A DNA stretch of 64,000 nucleotides. It comes from Streptomyces sp. ADI96-02 (lineage in GTDB: Bacteria; Actinomycetota; Actinomycetes; Streptomycetales; Streptomycetaceae). Made by a program: the position numbers and the translations under genes. Positions within the stretch are counted from its first letter, which is position 1, and every line of letters starts with the position of its first letter. The stretch is taken from positions 4,433,850 to 4,497,849 of the forward strand of contig NZ_ML123034.1 of NCBI RefSeq assembly GCF_003846185.1, read 5' to 3'. The notes below the pieces were generated by a model. The model was given only the letters and a program-made list of their open reading frames with translations, ran no database searches and was not told the DNA's origin. Positions 52,048-60,390 of this stretch are shown here, piece after piece.

Positions 52048-53314
52048 CGCCGATCCCCTCCTCGCCGTGGTGCAGGTCGGTCTCGCGCCAGTCGTCGGGG
52101 AGCAGGTGGTCCAGCACGTCGTCCACGGTCACCGCGCCCAGCAGCGAACCGCTCTCGTCCACGACGGGCACCGAGACCATGTTGTACGCGGCCAGGTAGC
52201 TGGTGACCGTCGGCAGCGGGGTGTCCGGCGACAACGGCACCAGATCGCTGTCGACGATGGAGCTGACCAGGGTGAACGGCGGATCGCGCAGCAGCCGCTG
52301 GAAGTGCACGGTGCCCAGGTACTTGCCCGTCGGCGTCTCGTCCGGCGAGCGGCAGACGTACACCTGTGCGGCGAGCGCCGGCGACAGGTCCGACTGGCGC
52401 ACCCGGGCCAGCGCGTCGGCCACCGTCGCGTCCGGGCGCAGCACGATCGGCTCGGTCGTCATCAGACCGCCCGCCGTCCGCTCCTCGTACGACAGCAGGC
52501 GGCGCACGTCGGCGGCGTCGTCCGGCCGCATCAGGGCCAGCAGCCGTTCCTTGTCCTCCTCCGGCAGCTCGGAGAGCAGGTCGGCCGCGTCGTCCGGGTC
52601 CATCGCCTCCAGGACGTCGGCGGCCCGCTCCTCCTTGAGCTTGCCGATGATCTCCACCTGGTCGTCCTCGGGCAGCTCCTCCAGTACGTCGGCGAGCCGG
52701 TCGTCGTCCAGCGCGGCGGCGACCTCGACCCGGCGCTTGGGGGAGAGGTGGTGCAGGGCGTTGGCCACGTCGGCGGGGCGCAGCCGTTCGAACGTGGCGA
52801 CCAGGCTCTCGGCGCCCTGACCGTGCTCCTCCAGCGAGAAGCCGCTGACCGCCGACCACTCCACCGTCAGCGTCTCGCCCTTGCGGCGCAGCGCCCCGCC
52901 GCGCCCCTTGCGGACGAAGTACTTGTCGATCTCCCAGTCGCGGCGGGCGGGCAGCTGCTGGATGGCCACGTCCAGCACGGTGACCTCCTCGCCGCTCTCC
53001 ACCAGCAGGACCCGGCGGTCCAGGAACTCGCCGAGGACCAGGCGTTCGGTGGGCCGCTGCTCGAAGCGCCGCATGTTGACCACGCCGGTGGTGATGACCT
53101 GTCCCGACTCGACGCCCGTCACCCGGGTCATCGGCAGGAAGATCCGCCGCCGGCTGACCACTTCGACGACCAGGCCGAGGATGCGCGGCGGGCGTCCGCC
53201 GACCCGGAGCATCGCCACCAGGTCGCGGACCCGGCCGACCTGGTCTCCGTTCGGGTCGAAGACCGGCACCCCGGACAGGTGCGAGACGAAGACCCTCGGG
53301 GCACCTGCCGCCAT
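52034..53314 (-). CDS. MgtE N-domain and CBS-pair protein without a channel
   Basis: 426 residues. An N-terminal PRC-barrel-like segment (FVSHLSGVPVFDPNGDQVGR) comes first, then the MgtE intracellular N domain with repeated acidic helices (LEELPEDDQVEIIGKLKEER, EAMDPDDAADLLSELPEED), then two CBS domains (TTEPIVLRPDATVADALARV; the second ends VDDVLDHLLPDDW). The five-helix MgtE channel is absent and no span is seen, so it is cytoplasmic and probably a Mg2+ or nucleotide sensor. ATG at 53314. Confidence 0.88.
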   Translation of the reverse strand: MAAGAPRVFVSHLSGVPVFDPNGDQVGRVRDLVAMLRVGGRPPRILGLVVEVVSRRRIFLPMTRVTGVESGQVITTGVVNMRRFEQRPTERLVLGEFLDRRVLLVESGEEVTVLDVAIQQLPARRDWEIDKYFVRKGRGGALRRKGETLTVEWSAVSGFSLEEHGQGAESLVATFERLRPADVANALHHLSPKRRVEVAAALDDDRLADVLEELPEDDQVEIIGKLKEERAADVLEAMDPDDAADLLSELPEEDKERLLALMRPDDAADVRRLLSYEERTAGGLMTTEPIVLRPDATVADALARVRQSDLSPALAAQVYVCRSPDETPTGKYLGTVHFQRLLRDPPFTLVSSIVDSDLVPLSPDTPLPTVTSYLAAYNMVSVPVVDESGSLLGAVTVDDVLDHLLPDDWRETDLHHGEEGIGDGGR

Positions 53315-53570
53315 GCTCCGCCTCCTCTTTCCGTGCGCTGTCCGCCTGCTGTCCGTGCACCGCCCGTACGGGTGTCCAGCGGTCCGGCCGGTCGGGTCGG
53401 CGGCCCGTGCCGACCAGCGGATTTCGCGGGTACGTGCGGGATCAGGCTAGCCCGTGGCGTCGGACCGCGCCCGGGTGGACCCGTCCGTACGGCTGGCTGC
53501 GGGACGGCCCCGGCCGCCCGGGTACGCTGCGGTCTGCCACCCACGATCGCCGTTGAGAGGCAGTGCGCCC

Positions 53571-54338
53571 GTGACCTCTTTCGCCCCCGCCGTCCGGAAC
53601 CTCCGCCGGACCGCCCTCGCTCTCGTGCTCTGCGGGGGGCTCACCGCCGCCCTCACGGCCTGCGCGGGCGAAGACCTGGACAAGGGGACCAACGGCGTCG
53701 CGAAACTCTCCGCCGAGCAGATCGATCAGAAGGCCAGGGCGGCGGCCGACGGCGCCGACGCGGTACGGCTCGCGGGCACGCTGGTGAGCAAGGGCGGCAC
53801 CTACCTGCTGAACATGAGGCTCAACGCGAAGGGCGGCGTGGGCTCGGTCTCCTCCAAGAAGCGGAGCTTCGCCCTGCTGCGCATCGGGGACGAGCTCTAC
53901 CTCAAGGCCGACGCCGAGTTCTGGAGCCATGAGGAGGGCGGCGAGGCGGGCACGGGGCCCGCCGACGAGGAGGCCGCCGACAAGCTCGGCGGCAAGTACG
54001 TGAAGGTCCCCGAGGGCGACCCCAGCTACGGCCAGCTGCGTGGCTTCACCGACAAGAAGGTGCTGCTCGACGGACTGCTCGCACTGCACGGCACGGTCAA
54101 CAAGGGCAGCCGCGCCACGGTCGCCGGGCACCGCACCATCCAGATCCTCGGCGGCAAGGGCGAGGGCGGCGCGCTCGACGTCTCCCTGGAGGACAAGCCG
54201 TACCCGATGCGGGTGGCCAGGGGCGGCGGCGGGGGCACCGTGTCGCTCGCCGACTGGGGGCGCGCCTTCGATCTGGAGCCTCCGGCGGAGGACGACACCG
54301 TGGACTACGGCGGCCAGCTCCCGAAGTCCTCGGGCTGA
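53571..54338 (+). CDS. Lipoprotein, LppX/LprAFG-like
   Basis: 255 residues from a GTG at 53571 (MTSFAPAVRNLRRTALALVL). The lipobox LTAC is followed by AGEDLDKGTNG. The mature region has ADGADAVRLAGTL, RIGDELYLKADAEFW and a beta-rich continuation with DKLGGKYVKVPEGDP. This pattern resembles LppX/LprAFG-type lipid-binding lipoproteins, but similarity is weak. It is divergent from the CBS gene and convergent with the next gene. Confidence 0.8.
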   Translation: MTSFAPAVRNLRRTALALVLCGGLTAALTACAGEDLDKGTNGVAKLSAEQIDQKARAAADGADAVRLAGTLVSKGGTYLLNMRLNAKGGVGSVSSKKRSFALLRIGDELYLKADAEFWSHEEGGEAGTGPADEEAADKLGGKYVKVPEGDPSYGQLRGFTDKKVLLDGLLALHGTVNKGSRATVAGHRTIQILGGKGEGGALDVSLEDKPYPMRVARGGGGGTVSLADWGRAFDLEPPAEDDTVDYGGQLPKSSG

Positions 54339-54416
54339 GGCCGGGCCGCCGGCGGGACCGGCCGCGCCTCTCGACGGCCGCCCGGCCCTGCCCACGCGGG
54401 AGCCCGGCGGCGGCGG

Positions 54417-54941
54417 TCAGCGCGCGCGGCGGCGCTTCAGCAGCAGCCGGGGCAGCGCGGCGGGCGCCGGCCGCCGGGTGGTGGCGTCGGTCGGCAGCGG
54501 GACGGCGGCCAGCGAGCCGTCCGGCAGGTCGGTGCTGATCTCACCGGGCGTCAGCCGCACCACCGTGCACTCCCGCGCCCAGCGCTCCGTCATCCGCTCG
54601 GAGTCCGGCGCGTTGAGCCGCTTGCCCTTCAGCTCCGCGACCGCCGCCTCCCACTCCTCGGAGTGCGGGGCGAGGACGCTCACGGCGGCGCTCCACTCCA
54701 CGATCCGGCCGCCCTTGTCCTTGCTGCGCACGGTCACCCCGGCGGTGTCCGCCCCGGCGAGCCCGGCGGGCAGCGGCTGTTCGCCGGGGCCGTCCCCGAC
54801 GAGGTGGGCCGCGCCGTCGTGCCAGACGTGCCACACGGCGCGCGAGGGCCCGGTCGCCCGGACCCAGATGAGGCCGGACTTCTTGACGGCCTCCTCGACG
54901 AGGGCCAGGTCCAGCAGCGGGTCCGGAGCAGAAGCAGTCAT
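54417..54941 (-). CDS. Hypothetical protein, possibly FMN-binding split-barrel fold
   Basis: 174 residues. LALVEEAVKKSGLIWVRATG and AVWHVWHDGAAHLVGDGPGE start a beta-barrel-like sequence. The tail is Arg/Pro-rich (LPRLLLKRRRAR). Some features resemble pyridoxamine-oxidase-like proteins, but no cofactor motif is clear. It lies 13 bp after the corA stop in the same direction and is probably co-transcribed with it. Confidence 0.7.
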   Translation of the reverse strand: MTASAPDPLLDLALVEEAVKKSGLIWVRATGPSRAVWHVWHDGAAHLVGDGPGEQPLPAGLAGADTAGVTVRSKDKGGRIVEWSAAVSVLAPHSEEWEAAVAELKGKRLNAPDSERMTERWARECTVVRLTPGEISTDLPDGSLAAVPLPTDATTRRPAPAALPRLLLKRRRAR

Positions 54942-54954
54942 GGGCGGGAGCCTA

Positions 54955-56070
54955 TTAGAGCCAGCCGTTGCGCTTGAGGATGCGGTGGATGGAGAAGCAG
55001 ACCACGCCGATGACGCCCAGCACCATCGGATAGCCGTAGGTCCACCGGAGTTCGGGCATGTACTCGAAGTTCATGCCGTAGACGCCGCAGATCATCGTCG
55101 GCACGGCGATGATCGCCGCCCAGGACGTGATCTTGCGCATGTCCTCGTTCTGGGTGACGGTGGCCTGTGCCAGGTTGGCCTGGAGGATCGAGTTCAGCAG
55201 TTCGTCGAAGCCGATGACCTCCTCCTGGACGCGGGCGAGGTGGTCGGCGACGTCGCGGAAGTAGTTCTGGATGTCCGGGTCGATCAGCCGCATCGGCCGC
55301 TCGCTCAGCAGCTGCATCGGGCGCAGCAGCGGCGAGACGGCCCGCTTGAACTCCAGCACCTCGCGCTTGAGCTGGTAGATCCGCCCGGCGTCCGAACCGC
55401 GCGGGGAGCCCTTCGCCGGTGTGGAGAAGACGTCGATCTCCACCTCGTCGATGTCGTCCTGCACGGCCTCCGCCACCGCGATGTACCCGTCGACGACGTG
55501 GTCGGCGATGGAGTGCAGGACGGCGGAGGGGCCCTTGGCGAGCAGTTCCGGGTCCTCCTGGAGGCGGTGGCGCAGGGCGCGCAGGGAGCCCTGCCCGCCG
55601 TGCCGGACGGTGATCACGAAGTCCCGGCCGGTGAAGCACATCACCTCGCCGGTCTCCACCACCTCGCTGGTGGCGGTCAGTTCGGCGTGCTCCACGTAGT
55701 GGATGGTCTTGAAGACGGTGAACAGCGTGTCGTCGTACCGCTCCAGCTTGGGCCGCTGATGGGCGTGTACGGCGTCCTCCACCGCGAGCGGGTGCAGGCC
55801 GAACTCCCGGGCGATGCCCGCGAATTCCTCCTCCGTCGGCTCGTGCAGGCCGATCCAGGCGAAGCCGCCCTTCTCGCGTACCTGGAGCATCGCCTCGTGC
55901 GGCGTCGGGCAGGCGGGCGCCACCAGCCGGTGACCGCCTCGGTAGACGGCGCAGTCGACGACCGCGCTGGAGGCCGAGGGGTCGCGGGTGGTGTCGTAAC
56001 CGCTGTACGGGGCGCTGTTCTTGCGGAAGGTCGGGCGCACGGCTGCGCGCAGGTCACGGATCATCGACAT
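54955..56070 (-). CDS. corA: Magnesium/cobalt transporter CorA
   Basis: 371 residues from the ATG at 56070 (MSMIRDLRAAVRPTF) behind gaaggagc. A large cytoplasmic domain and long stalk helix lead to two C-terminal spans with the YGMN selectivity motif (GMN at 332-334), and the protein ends HRILKRNGWL. It mediates Mg2+ uptake. It lies in the same region as the MgtE-N/CBS and DUF1003 genes. Confidence 0.93.
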   Translation of the reverse strand: MSMIRDLRAAVRPTFRKNSAPYSGYDTTRDPSASSAVVDCAVYRGGHRLVAPACPTPHEAMLQVREKGGFAWIGLHEPTEEEFAGIAREFGLHPLAVEDAVHAHQRPKLERYDDTLFTVFKTIHYVEHAELTATSEVVETGEVMCFTGRDFVITVRHGGQGSLRALRHRLQEDPELLAKGPSAVLHSIADHVVDGYIAVAEAVQDDIDEVEIDVFSTPAKGSPRGSDAGRIYQLKREVLEFKRAVSPLLRPMQLLSERPMRLIDPDIQNYFRDVADHLARVQEEVIGFDELLNSILQANLAQATVTQNEDMRKITSWAAIIAVPTMICGVYGMNFEYMPELRWTYGYPMVLGVIGVVCFSIHRILKRNGWL

Positions 56071-56489
56071 GGCTGGCTCCTTCACGGAGGGCCGTCGGGC
56101 GAGGGCGTGGAACAGCCCGGAATGGGGACGTGCGCTCACGTCCGCAAAGCGGGCGGCACCGCGCGGGCGCGATGACGGCGTTCGCTACAGACAGGGAAAG
56201 ACGAAAGGCTCTTCCGTCGCGAACCGCTGTTGGGACGTCATCCGGGGATGACCGACGAAGCGTCGGATCAACGGGAAAGGCGAGGAGCGGAAGAGCGGTC
56301 GGTACTGCACGGTCGACTTGGATCCATGGCAGTCCCCACCTCCTCCGGCCGGTCCCCCGTGGGGGACGACGTGTCGTCGGGACAAGAGAGCGACGCTTCT
56401 GCGCGCTGTCCCGACCGGCGGCCAGGCTACCAGTCGCCCGAGCCCAATCCCCTACATTGCCCATTCCTTGGTCGATCTATGCTCGCGGC
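56071..56489. other. Non-coding gap between corA and the SUFU-domain gene
   Basis: About 420 bp of divergent promoter region without a supportable gene. It holds a likely corA 5' leader of unknown length. On the plus strand TTGCCC (56457-56462) and TATGCT (56478-56483) precede the next start by seven bases. No riboswitch fold could be confirmed by eye. Confidence 0.45.
56457..56483 (+). promoter_or_regulatory. Candidate promoter for a leaderless SUFU-domain mRNA
   Basis: TTGCCC and TATGCT with a 15-bp spacer. The -10 box ends seven bases before the A of the ATG at 56490, and no Shine-Dalgarno is present, which fits transcription starting at the start codon. Confidence 0.4.
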
Positions 56490-57074
56490 ATGGGAGAAAT
56501 TCTTGCTCTGGTCGAGGCGCGGCTGCGCTCGGCGCTGGGAGAACCGGACGCCCGCGCCCAGGTGACGTTCCTCGGCACCGACCGCGTCGAGGTGCTGCGC
56601 TTCGTCGACGGCGACGTGGTGCGCTACGCCACGCTCGGCATGTCGGGGCAGCCGATGGCCGATCCCACCGCGCCGCTCGCCGACCCGGTGAAGGGCCCCC
56701 GGGCCGAGCTGGTCCTGTCGGTGCGGGCCGGCCTCGCCGACACCGACCAGGTGCTGCGCCCGCTCGCCGTGCTGGCCGCGTCCCCGCAGGTCGAGGGGGT
56801 CGTCGTGGCCCCCGGCGCGTCGCTGGACGTGGGGCAGCCGCTGTGGACGGGAGCCCCGTTCACCTCGGTGCTGGTGGCGGAGCCCGGCGGGCTGGTGGAG
56901 GACCTGGAGCTGGCGGAGCCGATGGAGCCCGTGCGCTTCCTGCCGCTGCTGCCGATGACGCCCAACGAGGCGGCCTGGAAGCGGGTGCACGGCGCACAGG
57001 AGCTCCAGGAGCGGTGGCTCTCGCGCGGTACGGACCTGCGCGACCCGCTGCGTACGTCCGTGGCCCTGGACTGA
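56490..57074 (+). CDS. SUFU (suppressor of fused-like) domain protein
   Basis: 194 residues. Features of bacterial SUFU-fold proteins include an early RFVDGDVVRYATLGMS, a GPRAELVLSVRAGL strand, and FLPLLPMTPNEAAWKRVHGA near the C-terminus. No signal peptide. Function in bacteria is largely unknown; some relatives act as immunity proteins, but nothing here indicates that. The start at 56490 appears leaderless. Confidence 0.78.
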   Translation: MGEILALVEARLRSALGEPDARAQVTFLGTDRVEVLRFVDGDVVRYATLGMSGQPMADPTAPLADPVKGPRAELVLSVRAGLADTDQVLRPLAVLAASPQVEGVVVAPGASLDVGQPLWTGAPFTSVLVAEPGGLVEDLELAEPMEPVRFLPLLPMTPNEAAWKRVHGAQELQERWLSRGTDLRDPLRTSVALD

Positions 57075-57322
57075 GCGGGCCGGGGCACGGGCCAGGGCCG
57101 AGGCCGGGGACGAAGGCGGTCCGGGCTCCGGGCGCACGCCCGCGCACGGGAAACCCCGCCGCACGGCCGGGAGCGCGCCGCGGGCGGGCCGGTACGCGGT
57201 GGTGCGCGGCCTCGGCCGGCGGAGACCGCGAGGCCGTCCTCGGCGGCGTGGCGGGGTTCCGCCCACTGCGGACGGGTGATCGTCCTTGACGCGGAGACCG
57301 GCGGGGAGGACCGTTGACGGGT

Positions 57323-58012
57323 ATGAGGGGCGAACCCAGTTGCCCGAAGTGCGGTGGCCGGGTCAGGGCGCCCGGCCTCTTCGCCGACGCCTGGCAGTGC
57401 TCCGAGCACGGCCAGGTCCACCCGATGCAGCCGGTGGTCCCGCCCAGCGTCGAAGCGCTCGGAGTCGTCGTGCACCGCGCCCGTGTGCCCGTATGGATGC
57501 CCTGGCCGCTCCCGGTCGGCTGGCTCTTCACCGGAGCCGCCGGCGCCGGCGACGACCGCAGCGGCGGACGGGCGACCGCCGTCGCCTGCTCGGGTCCCGG
57601 ACCGCTCGGCGGCATGGGAGAGCTGCTGCTCGTCGCCGAGGAACTGGGCGTCGGGCTCGGCGCCCGCTACGCCGGGATCGACGGCCCGGACCCCGGCCGC
57701 CATCTCGACGTCGGCGGCGCGCCCGACGCGAAGGTCCACGCGGCCGGCCGGCCCACCCCTCTGTGGCACGTCCGCAACGCCCCGGCGGACCGCGCCGTCT
57801 TCGCGGGCGAGGCGCGGGGCCTGTGGCTGTGGGCGATCCTGTGGCCCGAGCAGTCGGGCGTCCTCCTCTACGACGAACTCGTCCTGACCGACCTGCGCGA
57901 CGCCGGGGCGGAGGTCGACCTCGTCCCGTGCGGAGCCCTCACCCCGCGCCTCCTCGCCGCCCCGGAGCCGCCGGCGCACGGGGAGACCGGCGGGGAGGTC
58001 GGCGCGGGATGA
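57323..58012 (+). CDS. Zinc-ribbon-containing protein (DUF6758-like)
   Basis: 229 residues from the ATG at 57323 (MRGEPSCPKCGGRVRAPG); a TTG at 57314 is closer to ggggagga and remains possible. The N-terminus has a zinc ribbon CPKCGG... CSEHG. Then comes the conserved body WMPWPLPVGWLFTG, CSGPGPLGGMGELLLVAEEL and LTDLRDAGAEVDLVPCGAL. It is conserved in Streptomyces and, from memory, classed as DUF6758. Function is unknown. A PHP phosphoesterase gene follows after 160 bp. Confidence 0.8.
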   Translation: MRGEPSCPKCGGRVRAPGLFADAWQCSEHGQVHPMQPVVPPSVEALGVVVHRARVPVWMPWPLPVGWLFTGAAGAGDDRSGGRATAVACSGPGPLGGMGELLLVAEELGVGLGARYAGIDGPDPGRHLDVGGAPDAKVHAAGRPTPLWHVRNAPADRAVFAGEARGLWLWAILWPEQSGVLLYDELVLTDLRDAGAEVDLVPCGALTPRLLAAPEPPAHGETGGEVGAG

Positions 58013-58173
58013 GCGCCGCGCGCCGAGCCGGGTGAGGACCGGGAGACCGGCGCACCAGGGCTGGCCGCCGGGGCGCGCCAGGGGCCGCCGCCGGGTGCGC
58101 GCGGGCGTCGGGACGCGCGCCGGTTACGCTTGAGCGTCCCCCGTCCGCCCGCGAGCCCCCGGAGTCACGCGTC

Positions 58174-59040
58174 GTGCGCATCGACCTGCACACCCACTCC
58201 ACCGCCTCGGACGGCACGGACACCCCCGCCGAACTCGTGGCCAACGCCGCGGCGGCGGGCCTCGACGTGGTGGCGCTCACGGACCACGACACCGTCGCCG
58301 GCCACCAGGAGGCCGCCGCCGCACTGCCCGACGGGCTCACCCTGGTCACCGGCGCGGAACTGTCCTGCCGGATCGACGGGGTCGGCCTGCACCTGCTGGC
58401 GTACCTCTTCGATCCCGACGAGCCCGAACTGGCGCGGATGCGCGAGCTGGTGCGCGACGACCGCGTGCCCCGCGCCCAGGAGATGGTCCGCAAGCTCCGG
58501 GCCCTGGGCGTGCCCGTCACCTGGGAGCAGGTCGCCCGCATCGCCGGGGACGGCTCGGTCGGCCGCCCGCACGTCGCCGCCGCGCTCGTCGAACTGGGCG
58601 TGGTGCCGACCGTCTCCGACGCCTTCACGCCCGACTGGCTCGGCAACGGCGGCCGTGCCTACGCCGAGAAGCGCGAGTTCGACCCGTTCGAGGCCGTACG
58701 GCTGGTCAAGGCGGCGGGCGGCGTGAGCGTCTTCGCCCACCCGGCCGCCGTGAAGCGGGGCGACGTGGTGCCCGAGGCCACCGTCGCCGACCTCGCCGCC
58801 GCCGGCCTGGACGGCATCGAGGTGGACCACATGGACCACGACGGACCGACCCGGGCCCGGCTGCGCGGCCTCGCCCGCGAGCTGGGGCTGCTGACGACCG
58901 GCTCCAGCGACTACCACGGCAGCCGCAAGACCGTGGAACTCGGCGCGTACACCACCGATCCCGAGATCTACGGCGAGATCATCCGGCGCGCCACGGGAGC
59001 CTTCCCGGTGCCGGGCGCGGGCGGAGCCGCCCGCCTCTAG
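58174..59040 (+). CDS. PHP domain metal-dependent phosphoesterase
   Basis: 288 residues from a GTG at 58174. PHP motifs are DLHTHSTASDG, LTDHDTVAGH, TGAELSCRIDG, VFAHPAAV and SSDYHGSRK, giving the multi-metal centre of the YciV/TrpH family. Such enzymes hydrolyse 3',5'-nucleoside bisphosphates or trim RNA 5' ends. It is a single-domain member. It precedes marC by 270 bp. Confidence 0.92.
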   Translation: MRIDLHTHSTASDGTDTPAELVANAAAAGLDVVALTDHDTVAGHQEAAAALPDGLTLVTGAELSCRIDGVGLHLLAYLFDPDEPELARMRELVRDDRVPRAQEMVRKLRALGVPVTWEQVARIAGDGSVGRPHVAAALVELGVVPTVSDAFTPDWLGNGGRAYAEKREFDPFEAVRLVKAAGGVSVFAHPAAVKRGDVVPEATVADLAAAGLDGIEVDHMDHDGPTRARLRGLARELGLLTTGSSDYHGSRKTVELGAYTTDPEIYGEIIRRATGAFPVPGAGGAARL

Positions 59041-59205
59041 GGCCTGGGGCCGGCACGCCGAGAGCACGCACCTGACGCCGCGCGGCCGCCCTGCGGGCGA
59101 CGACGGGAATGGTCAGACAGGCCCTGGGGTGGACCCCTACGGCCGGCCGATCACCGAACGGGGTGCCCTGGGCAACCCGCGCCCGCCGTCCGTCCGTCCG
59201 GACCT

Positions 59206-59255
59206 CGGACCGAACCGGACCGAACCGGACCGAACCGGGCCGGACCGGGCCGGAC
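59206..59255. repeat. 10-bp tandem repeat upstream of marC
   Basis: Five consecutive 10-bp units: three of cggaccgaac and two of cgggccggac. The period equals about one helical turn, so it presents the same face of DNA five times, about 60 bp before the marC start. Confidence 0.85.
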
Positions 59256-59314
59256 TTCAGCCCGGCCCGCGCCATCCCTCCCGTACCGCCCGCACCTCTC
59301 TCGCAAGGCTCACC

Positions 59315-59920
59315 GTGTTCGACGCCGCTGTCTTCGGATCCCTCTTCCTCACCCTTTTCGTGATCATGGATCCGCCCGGGATCACCCCGATCTTCCTCGC
59401 CCTCACCGCGGGCCGCCCAGTAAAGGTGCAGCGCAGGATGGCGCTGCAGGCCGTCATGGTCGCGTTCGGCGTGATCGCCGTCTTCGGTCTGCTCGGCCAG
59501 CAGATCCTCGACTACCTGCACGTCTCCGTGCCCGCCCTGATGATCGCGGGCGGTCTCCTGCTGCTCCTCATCGCGCTCGATCTGCTGACGGGCAAGACCG
59601 ACGAGCCGACGCAGACCAAGGACGTCAACGTGGCGCTCGTACCGCTGGGCATGCCGTTGCTGGCCGGGCCCGGTGCCATCGTCTCGGTCATCCTCGCCGT
59701 GCAGCACGCCGACGGCGTGAGCGGTCAGCTCTCGGTGTGGTCCGCGATCGTGGCCATGCACGTGGTCCTCTGGCTCACCATGCGCTACTCCCTGGTGATC
59801 ATCCGGATCATCAAGGACGGCGGTGTGGTGCTGGTGACCCGGCTCGCCGGGATGATGCTCTCCGCCATCGCGGTGCAGCAGATCATCAACGGCGTCACCC
59901 AGGTCGTCCAGGGCTCCTGA
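59315..59920 (+). CDS. MarC family integral membrane protein
   Basis: 201 residues from a GTG at 59315 (MFDAAVFGSLFLTLFVIMDP). Six predicted spans and the family motif VIMDPPGITPIFLALT, plus VPLGMPLLAGPGAIVSVILA, mark MarC (UPF0056). Function is not established; older claims of drug resistance have not held up. Frame continues upstream of the GTG but that stretch is Pro/Arg-rich and contains the 10-bp array. Confidence 0.9.
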   Translation: MFDAAVFGSLFLTLFVIMDPPGITPIFLALTAGRPVKVQRRMALQAVMVAFGVIAVFGLLGQQILDYLHVSVPALMIAGGLLLLLIALDLLTGKTDEPTQTKDVNVALVPLGMPLLAGPGAIVSVILAVQHADGVSGQLSVWSAIVAMHVVLWLTMRYSLVIIRIIKDGGVVLVTRLAGMMLSAIAVQQIINGVTQVVQGS

Positions 59921-59941
59921 GGCCCGCGAGCGGACACCACG

Positions 59942-59975
59942 GCGCCCCCGCACGGACCTTCGCGTGCGGGGGCGC
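59942..59975 (+). terminator. Terminator after marC
   Basis: A perfect 13-bp stem (59942-59954 with 59963-59975) with an 8-base loop, followed by ttcgtcgt. It lies in the gap between marC and the convergent small gene. Confidence 0.85.
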
Positions 59976-60025
59976 TTCGTCGTCGGCCGCGCCTTGGGCG
60001 GCCGGGCGTCATCAACCCATGAGCG

Positions 60026-60178
60026 TTACGAGGCCGAGGTGTCGGCCGGCCGGATGTAGATGCGCTGGCCTATGGCCGCGGCCTGCCGCACGATCCGGTT
60101 GACGGAGGCGGCGTCCACGACGGTGCTGTCCACGGCGGTACCGTCGACATCGTCGAGTCGCATGATCTCGAAGCGCAT
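60026..60178 (-). CDS. Conserved 50-residue Streptomyces protein
   Basis: 50 residues from the ATG at 60178 (MRFEIMRLDDVDGTAVDSTV), with a good gaaggga site. A beta strand, an acidic turn and an Ala/Val-rich helix are followed by RIYIRPADTSAS. I recall nearly identical short proteins in many Streptomyces. Function is unknown. It is too short for usual ORF cutoffs in its true length. Confidence 0.85.
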   Translation of the reverse strand: MRFEIMRLDDVDGTAVDSTVVDAASVNRIVRQAAAIGQRIYIRPADTSAS

Positions 60179-60390
60179 ACGGCTTCCCTTCGTCTGATCC
60201 TCCTGCTGGAGAACTACTGGTGAGAACGGGTCCACCCGTCCACGAGGATGGGGAGCGCACGGCGTCCTCGCCTCGCGCTCCACAGGGGGTACAACGGCGT
60301 GCCCCATGCAAACATTCCCTACGCTAAGGAAATTTTTTGGATGTCTAAGTACCCACCGGCAGCCGTGCCCGCACAGACCCCGAGGCCCGT

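Noticed and set aside
56071..56489. Magnesium riboswitch upstream of corA
   Set aside because: The gap length is suitable but no M-box-like conserved core could be recognised by eye; a covariance-model search would decide.
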